A stretch of DNA of 64,000 nt from Heloderma charlesbogerti (Eukaryota > Chordata > Lepidosauria > Squamata > Helodermatidae), in the NCBI GenBank assembly GCA_026122225.1, contig JANEZZ010000519.1:248001-312000 (forward strand). The letters run 5' to 3'. The notes beneath the pieces were generated by a model, which was not told the DNA's origin, searched no databases, and saw only the letters and a program-made list of their open reading frames with translations. The position numbers and the translations under genes are program-made. The first letter of the stretch is position 1. The number at the start of each line of letters is the position of its first letter. Shown here piece after piece: positions 11,186 through 21,177 of this stretch.

Positions 11186-13379
11186 ATGGACCTCACATCG
11201 GAGGTCTTGGATGTCCTCAGCACGGTGGACGGTCAAGACAAGGAGAAGTTCTTCCGGGGTGTGGGTGAGGCAGTGCAGCAGGGTGAGGCTCCCTCTCCAC
11301 CACCCGACCCCTCTTCCATTGCTCCCCCTGCTCATGTGGAGGTAACCCCCGAGACCGAAGGCAGTCTCCATCTCCACAGAAGCAGCAGGGCAGCATCAGG
11401 TGGGACCACTTTGAGGTGGGCGTGGATCCCAGCACTGCTGTCTGCTGCCACTGCAAAGCATCTCTGAGCAGGGGAAAAAGCTAGGGCACTACACCAGCAG
11501 CAGCCTGCTCCTACACCTAAGGAGGCAGCACCAGTCAGTCCTGGTCGGGGGAGGGGCACCCACATCCCAGCAAACTGGCAGCAGCAGCAGGGGCAAGCAG
11601 AAGGCTAGCGCTGGAGCTCCAGCAAGCTCTCAGTCTCCCACCCCCAAGAGGCTTAGGCAGGCCACTATGGAGGAGATAGGCTGGAGTAAGTATGGGTCCA
11701 CAAAGTGAAGGTTTCCAGCGCCCGACCAGATCACCAACTGCATCAGTGAGATGGTGGTGCTGGAAGACCAGCCATTCAGCCTCGTTGAAAATGTGGGGTT
11801 CAAGAGACTGATGGCCCTTGTGCCCCACTACAAGCTGCCATGTCCCACCACCCTTAGAAGGTGGGTGGTGCCCTCCCTGTACTGGGCATGCAAGGAGAGT
11901 GTGCTGGACCGTCTGTGCCAGGTGGAGGTGCAGATGGTGCATTTCACCTCGAACATTTGGTCCAGCAAGGGTGGAGCACACAGGCTTACTGGTGGGCAGC
12001 CACAGGGACAGTAGCGGCCAGCACCTCTGGGCCTGGGAAGGATGGGTATTGCTGGGCCCTCCTTCATGCACAAACCATGGACCAGTCCAACATGGCAGCA
12101 GAGATTATGGAGGCCATGAACCGCAGGGTGGAAGGGAGGGTGGCTGGCTGGCTGGGGACCAGGTCACCCATGGCTACATGGTCACAGATGGGGAGCCAGC
12201 ATAGTGAAGCCTATATGCGAGGGCAGATTTGAGGGCATCTGCTGCATTGTGCATATCTTCAACCTGATCCTGAGGCGCGCACTTGGTATGGGCGGTACCA
12301 AGGTGTATCCTACCCCCCATCTGGCATCCATACTCTTTTGGAGAGCTGCTGTAAGGTGACTGGACACTTCCACCACAGCTTCAAGGGCAGTAGGCTGCTG
12401 TGGGAGAAGCAGCAGGAGTTGGGGCTCCTGCAGCACAGGCTGGTGCGGGACGTGGCAACACGCTGGAACTCCACTTACCTCATACTAGAGGGTATAGTGG
12501 AGCAACAGCGTGCTGTCCATGAGGTGTCCAGGGTTGGGGACATTGGCATCCAGGCACCACTGCGCAAGCAGCAGTGGGATGCCATGTCCCAGCTTGTGGC
12601 AGTCCTCAAGCCATTCCTTGAGGCCACAGAGACAGAGCACCAGCACTGCCATCCTCAGCAAAGTGATCCCTGCGGCAAGGAATCTCCAGAAACAGATGGG
12701 CAAGTTTCTGGATGCCAGGGATCCTGTCACAAGGCGGTGCTTCTTGCCAGATGTGCAGGAAGTGGTGACAAGGCTGAGGGATGGCCTAGTACAGCAGGTG
12801 GAGCCCTTACGCTGGGAGAAAGCATACATGTTGGCCATGTGTGACCCCTGCCTCAAAAATGGACTCTGTGGGGAGAACTTCTGGATGGGGCAGCAGGAAA
12901 TCCCAGTGGGGCAAGTGAGGGAGGCATGGGCAAAGAGGCTGGGGCAGGTACCAGAGGAGGGACAGGGCACCATCCCTTCCAGCAGCAGCAGCACTCCCAG
13001 CAGGATCACAAGCCAGGGGTTCTGGGCCAAGGTAGTGCAGGCAGTGGTTGAGGGGAGAGGCACCTAACCCATCTGCCAGGATGACACTGCAACATCTGCA
13101 CAGCATTGCCTGGTGGACCCCATGGAGGACTGGTCCATGTACCCCATGGCCTACTGTTCATCCCACAGCCAGGTTTGGCAGGACCTGGCTTGGGTGGCCA
13201 GGGAACAACTGAGCTGCCCACTGACCAGCATCCCAAGCAAGAATGCGTTCTCAAAGGCTGGCAACGTGGTGACACCCCACTGCTCCTGCTTGGACACAGA
13301 GTTGGTGGAGCAGGTGGTTTTCCTCAAGGTCAATCTGCCCCTGGTGGGGTACCCCACTCTCAAGCCCTTGGACAAGTAA
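11186..13379 (+). pseudogene. hAT-superfamily transposase with BED finger, decayed
   Basis: A BED-type zinc finger is legible near 11400-11535 (WDHFEVG...CCHCKASLS...LLLHLRRQH). The catalytic-domain start has FKRLMALVPHYKLPCPTT (about 11800); the middle has DVATRWNSTYLILEG (about 12450). The C-terminal dimerisation block has LTSIPSKNAFSKAGNVV (about 13215) and VFLKVN, then TAA at 13377-13379. The parts fall in different frames, so several indels have broken it. CpG-rich 10.9-13.3 kb. Confidence 0.85.
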
Positions 13380-14025
13380 GCAGCACACTCACCCTGCAGC
13401 TTGTTCTTATATTGGCTAGTTTTTTTGTCTTTTGAGACAGGCAGTGCTTTATATCATCATCAGGCTGTACTTTCAGTGCAGTAACTCAACTCTGAATGAG
13501 CCCAAGGCAATGTTCCTCCTAGCATCTCTGTGCCTCTTCTGGGTCCTCTACTCAGAGGATCTGTGATCAGCCTTATCGTTATTATTTGGCTGCATAAGGG
13601 GATGCTTTCGCAACTCTGTCTTCCTCAAATGCCACAGACTTATGCCCACATGGCATCGGTCTACTCTGCCAGCCTCTCTGCCAGTGTGACACAAGGGTGA
13701 AATAGCAGGCCTTAGTGGCTGAACAACACATGCCTAATGCATACCTGTACTCAGCATCATCCATGTCCTTAGCTGCCTCTCCTCTGCACCAGCCTACCTG
13801 CCTTTCTGCCTGGTGGCAAAGCGGAGGAGCAGGGCTTGGTGGCTGAATGTCACAAGCCTAAGGCTCACTTGTTCCTTCCTGCACCCTTGCCTGTAGCCGG
13901 TTCTCCTCCTCCTTGCTATTATCGTTTTCCCAGGTAACATGTATTCTATTCAGCCAAAGAGGTTTATGAGAAGAGCCTAATGTCATCCAGTGTGAAGCTG
14001 AATAGGAAAGTACTAGGGGAGAGGG

Positions 14026-14033
14026 GTTATTTT
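14026..14033. repeat. Target-site duplication GTTATTTT, left
   Basis: GTTATTTT just before the first fold-back element is repeated exactly at 14866-14873 after it. Eight bases is the hAT-type duplication size. Confidence 0.9.
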
Positions 14034-14865
14034 TAGGGGTGGACAAAAGTCACTTACCTTTTCTCGCAGCTTGTTCGCGGTTGGGGGGAGCGCTTCACTG
14101 CTCCCCCCGCGAAGTTCAGGCCGGGGGGGGAGGCTTCCCGCCTCGCCCGGCCGAAATTCAGGCCGGGGAGGAGGCGCCTCGCCTCGCACGCGGAAGTAAA
14201 AAAAACACACGCCCCGATAGGCTACGTGACGATTCACGTAGCCTATCACGGCTAGATCTGCAAAGTCAGCCGTGATAGGCTACGTGAATCGCCACGTAAC
14301 CTATCACGGGTGACTTAAAAAAAAAAAAAAAAGCGCGTACGCGAATGGCAGCCCCCATAGGGAGCCGCCATTCGCGTTCTTTATTTAGTTGCTGTAGTCT
14401 ACGTAAATGTTTACGTAGACTACAGCCACCAAATAAGGAACGCGAATGGCGGCTCCCTATGGGGGCCGCCATTATCCGTACACACTTTTTTTTTTTTTTA
14501 AATCACCCGTGATAGGCTACGTGACGATTGACGTAGCCTATCACGGCTGACTTTGCAAATCTAGCCATGATAGGCTACGTGAATCGTCACGTAGCCTATC
14601 AGAGGACTTTTTTTTTTCTTTCTTTTATTGCAATGGCGGGGGCAGCAGCCGGTCGAAAGACCGGCTGCCGCTCCCGCCCCGCTCGAACACCCGATGAACC
14701 GCCAGCCGGACCAGCCGCCGGGAGGGACATTCAGGGAAGGTAAGTCCCGTCCCGGGGGGGGTGCGGGGTGGTGCAGAGGATTTCTCCCCGAAACTTGTTC
14801 GGGGGGGCGAACACGTTGGCGCTCGGCCCCCCGAAGTTTTGGGGAGAAATTCTCCGCCATCCCTA
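14034..14865. mobile_element. Multi-palindromic fold-back element, copy 1
   Basis: 832 bases from TAGGGGTGG to CCATCCCTA, with exact 8-bp target duplications. The inside is palindromes within palindromes. Near-identical ~32-base hairpins built on GATAGGCTACGTGA lie at 14216-14247, 14274-14305, 14511-14542 and 14569-14600. They are placed symmetrically about a central hairpin at 14393-14424 (GTAGTCTACGTAAA). The arms between also pair: GGCAGCCCCCATAGGGAG on the left against CTCCCTATGGGGGCCGCC on the right. No protein is encoded; it must be non-autonomous, probably hAT-moved. Confidence 0.85.
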
Positions 14866-14873
14866 GTTATTTT
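14866..14873. repeat. Target-site duplication GTTATTTT, right
   Basis: Exact partner of 14026-14033. Confidence 0.9.
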
Positions 14874-15012
14874 GCACTTCAAAACTACACCAGAGATTAG
14901 GGATAGTGACCTCCTCCTAATCACCTCTTAAACTCCTAACTTCTCTGATTATCTCTTTATTTATATTACCTTTGGTTTCAATTTCTGAGAACAGCAAACT
15001 TTACCTGTGCCT

Positions 15013-15023
15013 AGCACAAAAGC
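15013..15023. repeat. BovB target-site duplication AGCACAAAAGC, left
   Basis: An 11-base exact match to 17124-17134, bounding the BovB copy. Confidence 0.85.
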
Positions 15024-17123
15024 CCAGAATAGGGAAGACCCACAGATCAGTCAGATATGAGCTCACTAATATTCCTAATGAATATGCAGTGGAGGTGAAG
15101 AATAGATTTAAGGGACTAGATTTAGTAAATAGGGTCCCGGAAGAACTATGGACAGAAGTTCGCAACATTGTTCAGGAGGCAGCAACAAAAAACGTCCCAA
15201 AGAAAAAGAAAACCAAGAAGGCAAGATGGCTGTCTGCTGAGACACTGAAAGCAGCCCAAGAAAGAAGGAAAGCAAAAGGCAACAGTGACAGGGGGAGATA
15301 TGCCCAATTAAATGCAAAATTCCAGAGGTTAGCCAGAAGAGATAAGGAATTATTTTTAAGCAAGTAATGCGCAGAAGCGGAAGAAAATAATAGAATAGGA
15401 AAGACAAGAGACCTCTTCCAGAAAATTAGAAACATCGGAGGTAAATTCCAGGCAAAAATGGGTATGATCAAAAGCAAAGATAGCAAGGACCTAACAGAAG
15501 CAGAAGAGATCAAGAAAAGGTGGCATGACTATACGGAAGATCTGTATAGGAAGGATAATAGTATCAGGAATAGATTTGACGGTGTGGTCAGTGAGCTAGA
15601 GCCAGACATCCTGAAGAGTGAGGTTGAATGGGCCTTAAGAAGCATTAATAATAACAAGGAAGCAGGAGATGACGGTATCCCAGCTAAACTGTTTAAAATC
15701 TTGCAAGATGATGCTGTCAAGGTGATGCATGCCATATGCCAGCAAATTTGGAAAACACAAGAATGGCCAACAGATTGGAAAAAATTAACCTATATCCCCA
15801 TACCAAAAAAGGGAAGCACCAAAGAATGTTCAAACTATCGAACAGTGGCACTTATTTCACATGCCAGTAAGGTAATGCTCAAGATCTTGCAAGGTAGACT
15901 CCAGCAATTCATGGAACAAGAATTGCCAGATGTACAAGCTGGGTTTAGAAAAGGCAGAGGAACTAGAGACCAAATTGCCAATATCCGCTGGATAATGGAG
16001 AAAGCCAGAGAGTTTCAGAAAAACGTCTATTTCTGTTTTATTATCTATTCTAAAGCCTTTGACTGTGTGGATCATAACAAATTGTGGCAAGTTCTTGGTG
16101 GTATGGGGATACCAAGTCATCTTGTCTGCCTCCTGAGGAATCTGTATAACGACCAAGTAGCAACGGTAAGAACAGACCACGGAACAACGGACTGGTTTAA
16201 GATTGGGAAAGGAGTACAGCAGGGTTGTATACTCTCACCCTACCTATTCAACCTGTACGCAGAACACATCATGCAACGTGGTGGGCTTGATGAAGCCAAG
16301 GCTGGAGTTAAAATTGCTGGAAGGAACATTAATACTCTCCGATATGCAGATGATACCACTTTGATGGCTGAAAGCGAGGAGGAGCTGAGGAACCTCATGA
16401 CGAAGGTGAAAGAAGAAAGTGCAAAAGCTGGGTTGCAGTTAAACCTCAAAAAAACCACGATTATGGCAACCAGCTTGATTGATAACTGGCAGAGGGAGAA
16501 AACGTGGAGGCAGTGACAGACTTTGTCTTTCTAGGTGCAAAGATTACTGCAGACGCTGACTGCAGCCAGGAAATCAGAAGATGTTTACTTCTTGGGAGGA
16601 GAGCAATGACAAATCTTGATAAAATAGTGAAGAGCAGAGACATCACACTGACAACAAAGGTCCGCATAGTTAAAGCAATGGTATTCCCCGTAGTCACCGA
16701 TGTCTGCGAGAGCTGGACCATAAGAAAGGCTGAGCGAAGTAAGGTAGATGCTTTTGAACTGTAATGCTGGAGAAAAATTCTGAGAGTGCCTTGGACTGCA
16801 AGAAGATCAAACCAGTCCATGCTCCAGGAAAGAAATCCAGACTGCTCACTTGAGGGAATGATATTAAAGGCAAAACTGAAGTACTTTAGCCACATAATGA
16901 GAAGACAGGATACCCTGGAGAAGATGCTGATGCTAAGGAAAGCAGAAGGCAAAAGGAAGAGGGGCCGACCAAGGGCAAGGTGAATGGATGATATTCTGGA
17001 GGTGATAGACTCAACCTTGAGGGAGCTGGGGGTGGCGACGGCCGACAGGAAGCTCTGGTGTGGGCTGGTCCATGAAGTCACGAAGAGTCGGAAGCGACTG
17101 ACCGAATAAACAACAACAACAAC
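15024..17123 (+). pseudogene. BovB (RTE clade) LINE, 5'-truncated, decayed ORF2
   Basis: The body reads as BovB ORF2: the linker before RT (RYELTNIPNEYAVEVKNRFK), the RT domain in 15458-16516 ([51 protein letters not shown]), then C-terminal pieces in other frames ([31 protein letters not shown]). The 3' end is GAGTCGGAAGCGACTGACC plus an AAC repeat tail. Motif A, normally FIDYAKAFD, reads FIIYSKAFD, so the catalytic aspartate is lost. The first third (endonuclease) is missing by 5' truncation. Bounded by 11-base duplications. Confidence 0.95.
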
Positions 17124-17134
17124 AGCACAAAAGC
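17124..17134. repeat. BovB target-site duplication AGCACAAAAGC, right
   Basis: Partner of 15013-15023. Its right-hand continuation (TACTGGGCCAAACTGTC) is the interrupted hAT host sequence. Confidence 0.85.
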
Positions 17135-17241
17135 TACTGGGCCAAACTGTCTGAAATTTGGCAGGTTCAGTCACTTCCATAGCAGCTGCCAGGTCCCCAG
17201 ATTTCATGTATTTCATCATAAATCCAAAAAAGTTATGGTTG

Positions 17242-17249
17242 TTTGTTAT
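17242..17249. repeat. Target-site duplication TTTGTTAT, left
   Basis: Exact 8-base match to 18140-18147, bounding the second fold-back copy. Confidence 0.9.
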
Positions 17250-18139
17250 TAGGGGTGGACGAAAGTCACTTACCTGTCCTCGAAGGACGTTCGCGGTGGG
17301 GGGGGGAGGCGCTTCGCTGGTCCCCCCGTGAAGTTCAGGCCGGGGGGGGAGGCTTCTCGCCTCGCCCCAGCCGAAATTCAGGCCGGGGGGGAGGCTTCCC
17401 GCCTCGCCCCGGCCAAAATTCAGGCCGGGGAGGAGGCTTCCCGCCTCGCCCGGCCGCCAACGCGAAAGTTAAAAACAAAACAAAACACACCCCGATAGGC
17501 TACGTGACGATTCACGTAGCCTATCACGGCTAGATTTGCAAGGTCAGCCGTGATAGGCTACGTCAATCGTCACGTAGCCTATCACGGGTGACTTAAAAAA
17601 AAAAAAAAAAGTGTGTATGCTAATGGCGGCCCCCATAGGGAGCCGCCATTCGCGTTCCTTATTTAGTCGCTGTAGTCTACGTAAATGTTTACATAGACTA
17701 CGGCGACCAAATAAGGAAGGGGAATGGCAGCTCCCTATGGGGGCCGCCATTATCCGTACACACTTTTTTTTTTTAAAAAGTCACCTGTGATAGGCTACGT
17801 GACGATTGACGTAGCCTATCACGGCTGACTTTGCAAATCTAGCCGTGATAGGCTATGTGAATCGTCACGTAGCCTATCAGGGGGCGGGTTTTTTTTTCTT
17901 TCATTGCAATGGCGGCGGCGGCAGCCGGTCGAAAGACCGGCTGCCACTCCCGCCTTGCTCGAACACCCGCCGAACCGCCGGCCGGACCAGCCACCGGGAG
18001 GGACATTCGGTGAAGGTAAGTCCCGTCCCGGGGGGGGTGCGGGGGGGTTGGAGGATTTCTCCCCGAACTTGTTCGGGGGGCCGAACACGTTGGCGCTCGG
18101 CCCCCCGAAGTTTCGGGGAGAAATTCTCCGCCAACCCTA
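17250..18139. mobile_element. Multi-palindromic fold-back element, copy 2
   Basis: 890 bases, in the same orientation as copy 1 and strongly similar to it. Ends are TAGGGGTGG and CCAACCCTA. It carries the same set of GATAGGCTACGTGA hairpins and the central GTAGTCTACGTAAA palindrome. It differs by an expanded left segment with three near-repeats of CCGCCTCGCC/AATTCAGGCCGGGG (17335-17460). An exact 8-bp duplication shows an insertion separate from copy 1. Confidence 0.85.
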
Positions 18140-18147
18140 TTTGTTAT
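18140..18147. repeat. Target-site duplication TTTGTTAT, right
   Basis: Exact partner of 17242-17249. Confidence 0.9.
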
Positions 18148-18510
18148 CCAATGCAAATCAACAGGAAAACATAAAATCTGAATAATTTGGATTTCCGAAT
18201 CTTGCTTCACATCTGAATTGGGTAGGGTCTGAATCCAAAGCGGGCTGGGGGGGGGGGGTCTGTGCACAGCCCTATAATAACAGCTAAGAAGTAGTTGAGG
18301 GCTGTTTTTAGATTGCCACAAAAAGCTTCTGAACACTTCAACATGCTCCTCATCTTAGTCCTATGAAGTAGAAGCAGAATGGAAGTCAACAGATTCTGAA
18401 AAGCAGACCTGTCCTACAACTTTCTAATGGGATCAGAGATAGAGTGATCCATGGCATTTCTAACACATCTTCCATTCAAACCAAATGACTTGTGATATTA
18501 GATATACAGC

Positions 18511-21023
18511 AAGTCTTCAACACAATTTTATTCAGTCACAACAAAATTGCATTTATATAGTAATACCAGAAGTTCTGCCAGTGTAGCGGGATAAAGAGCT
18601 GACAGTTGCAACATACTTTGTTGCTGCTGGTATTAGATTAGAACATCCGAGCGATTTTTCACTATAGTTGTAGCAAGAGGACAAAAAACACACACTTGCA
18701 GATACAACCTGCAATCAGGAACAGTACCATATGTAACACAAAGTACAGACACATTCTACAGATGATAGATTCTTGCCGTTAGAACCAATTCCTCCACAGA
18801 TAAATGGCAAGACAAATACCTCTCCAGTCCACTGCTGGATTCCTATGCTCAATGCACTGGCACAGTTACTGTGGCTTTTTGCAGCTTCCATCATTTCCCA
18901 TACTCACAAGCATTATGCGAGTGGTTTTCAGATGCCTGGGTAGGCATTACATAATTGTAAGCAGGGTCTTTCCCCCTCAAGGAATAGTTGTTAAATGGCT
19001 AAAATAAGCTTTCGTTAGTTCACTCTTAACCAGTCCTTCTAATAAATAAACTCTTCAGTTGGACATCATAAATAAAATCCCACAGACAGTTGCTTAGATG
19101 TTTTCATATTTTGTTTTATCAAGTCAAAGATTTTTCCTGAAGTTCAAATAAATAATTCCATAATCATGTCTTAACTAGTCTTTGGATCAGATTTTGGTTA
19201 AACTTGGTATAATTAAAAACAAAACCCAAACCCACCTAACAAAACCCTGTAAAGTTTATTACTGTTGTGAAGCGGCAGTTCATTTTCATCACGTGAAAGT
19301 TCATGGGCCGAACCAAACTTGCCCTATTGCTATAGTATTAAAATATCAGGAAGTATTTATGCTGGAGGTGTTGGTGGCCTGTCCCTTATCACTTGAGTGA
19401 CGCAGACTCACCCAGCTAATGAGAAAATTTAATATACCAGTAGCTGATATTAATCCAGGAAAGAAAATAGCTATGTTTTCTTTAACATTTGAAATGCCAA
19501 GCAACAACTGATAAAGGAGAGGATGAAAAAGAAATAACATCTGTTCCCCTTCTATGTTGTCTGCTTGAGAGTTTGGCTTCTGTAGAGATGCAGACCTTTA
19601 AGGCTGCAATCCTATGTATGCTTACTTGGGAATAAGGCCTGCTGAACCCAGTGAGACTTCTGAGTAAATATAAATAGTATTGGGCTGCATGATACCAGGC
19701 CTCAAATTTCTTTTCATCTAAATGTGGCATAACGTTTACTAACCAAAGTAGGATTCTCTCTAACTGCTACTGAACTCTTAAAAATAGGATGGTCTAAATT
19801 GATCCAGGTTTCTTCCAGTTGATTTAAGGCACTAAAAAACCTTACTAGAAACAGAAGAGTCCACATCAAATACTTCTCTGTAAAGGGATCAATAAAACTT
19901 GACAACAGTAAGGACAGGGAAAAAATGTTCTTCCTTTCAAGTCATGGTTGATGTACATATCATCTACCACACAAATCTCCACCACCATTTACTGCACATT
20001 TCATGAAAAAAATAAGCATAAAATACATAGGCACAAAAATGAAAACACTTTGCAATTCAATGTCAAATCAGTGGCAATACTTTCTGGGTATGATTAAAAG
20101 TGAGACTAGTCTTGTATTTCTGACAAGCACATTGTAAACCCGTTAATCCGTTATCTGTAACCCAAGATACAGATCACCCTAGCATGTTCCATGTTATGTA
20201 ACAGAAGTGCTGATAACAAAAACTAGTACAGGGGAAAAAAACTATCAGCAGCCTATGCTAAGAGACTAGAGGAACTGTGACAAAAGCAATCACACTTAGA
20301 AATGGAAGATAAACATATAAATCCCCTCCCTCTCCAGTGCATGCCAGAAACAGTCTTTGCCTGCAAAGAAACCTTGATGGGAACCACCAAAGAAAAATAT
20401 AAATAAAATGAAGAAGAATTTACACTGGTTTAAACTGCCCCAAAACATAGCTTCCGAAGTGTTCAGACAGGTTTATAACTGTGAGTCTAATGCATGCCTA
20501 CTTTTAACTATGCAAATGGAAATCCTGGGCAAGGTTAGTGATCCGATATAGGCAACTCTGACATTTGAAAGGCAGTCTTATTTGGCACTACTCTCAGATA
20601 GAGGCCACGTTCTAGATATAGGATGCCATCCAATTACATTTGCAGTAGCAGATCTGCCATAAAACTCCCACTGGCAATTACTAGTTGGATAGTAGTTCTA
20701 TCTATAAGAACTCACTGTTCTACTTTACGATTCTGATTTTTTCATTCCCCTTCTATAAGATACCACTAAATATACAGATCTATAGCTAAGCTATAATTAA
20801 ACTACAAAGGTTAAAAATGGAAATTCCTATAAAAGGAAATTAAGAAGGGTAGACATTATTTTAAAACAAAATTACCAGTTATATTTTCTTATACAGGGAG
20901 GAGTATTTACTCTCAAATATGCTCGAAGTCTTTGAGGCAGCAACAATACGTTTTTGTTTAGGGCAGAACAATTAGTAATTGTTAAATCCACTTCCCCAGA
21001 TTGCTCGTTTGGGTGAGTTGGAC
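18511..21023 (-). other. DHCR24: Probable DHCR24 3' UTR
   Basis: About 2.5 kb of AT-rich DNA after the stop, without recognisable coding potential. It ends near an AATAAA (18532-18527 on the minus strand). That length is close to the long 3' UTR I know for mammalian DHCR24. One short stretch (about 19600-19690) is a copy of the 'GCAATCCTATG' repeat. The exact cleavage site is an inference. Confidence 0.65.
18527..18532 (-). promoter_or_regulatory. Candidate DHCR24 polyadenylation signal (AATAAA)
   Basis: AATAAA on the minus strand, followed by a GT-rich stretch (TTGTGTTG). It sits at the position expected for a 2.5-kb 3' UTR. Earlier AATAAA matches exist in the UTR (for example near 19254), so alternative sites are possible. 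Confidence 0.55.
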
Positions 21024-21177
21024 TTAATGCCTTGCAGCTTTGCAGATTTTATCATACACCTCTGGAAAAGCATCATTACACTGAAATTGCTTCCTCAGCT
21101 TGTGGTATAGGGAGCCATCAAACATTTCCCAGAATTCCTCCCGGGTCATATAGCAATCTGCATATAACATCTGAAAA
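21024..21177 (-). CDS. DHCR24: DHCR24 exon 9 with stop codon
   Basis: 154 bases. It completes the glycine and encodes [19 protein letters not shown] through KICKAARH, then TAA at 21026-21024. The acceptor is preceded by a pyrimidine run (TTTCTTTCAG). Confidence 0.96.

Larger units (their letters stand above)
10170..18274 (+). mobile_element. hAT DNA transposon region carrying nested insertions
   Basis: Left end TAGGGCTGTGCAC (10170) and right end GTGCACAGCCCTA (ending 18274) are exact inverted repeats. Next to each end is the same kind of GGATTC/CCAAAGC sequence. Inside are a decayed hAT transposase (11186-13379), two fold-back elements and a BovB. Removing those three leaves about 4.2 kb, a plausible autonomous hAT. 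No matching 8-bp duplication was found at the outermost flanks, so the two ends could belong to different relatives. Confidence 0.6.

Noticed and set aside
10730..11377. 215-codon minus-strand frame
   Set aside because: It overlaps the hAT transposase on the opposite strand, is in CpG-rich DNA and shows no domain; a shadow frame.
14034..14865. CRISPR-like or tandem array because GATAGGCTACGTGA repeats
   Set aside because: The repeats alternate in orientation as hairpins and lie inside a transposon with target duplications in a vertebrate genome.
10162..18282. Matching 8-bp duplication for the outer hAT ends
   Set aside because: Left flank TTAGAAAT and right flank TAATAACA do not match, so I do not claim that the outer element is intact.
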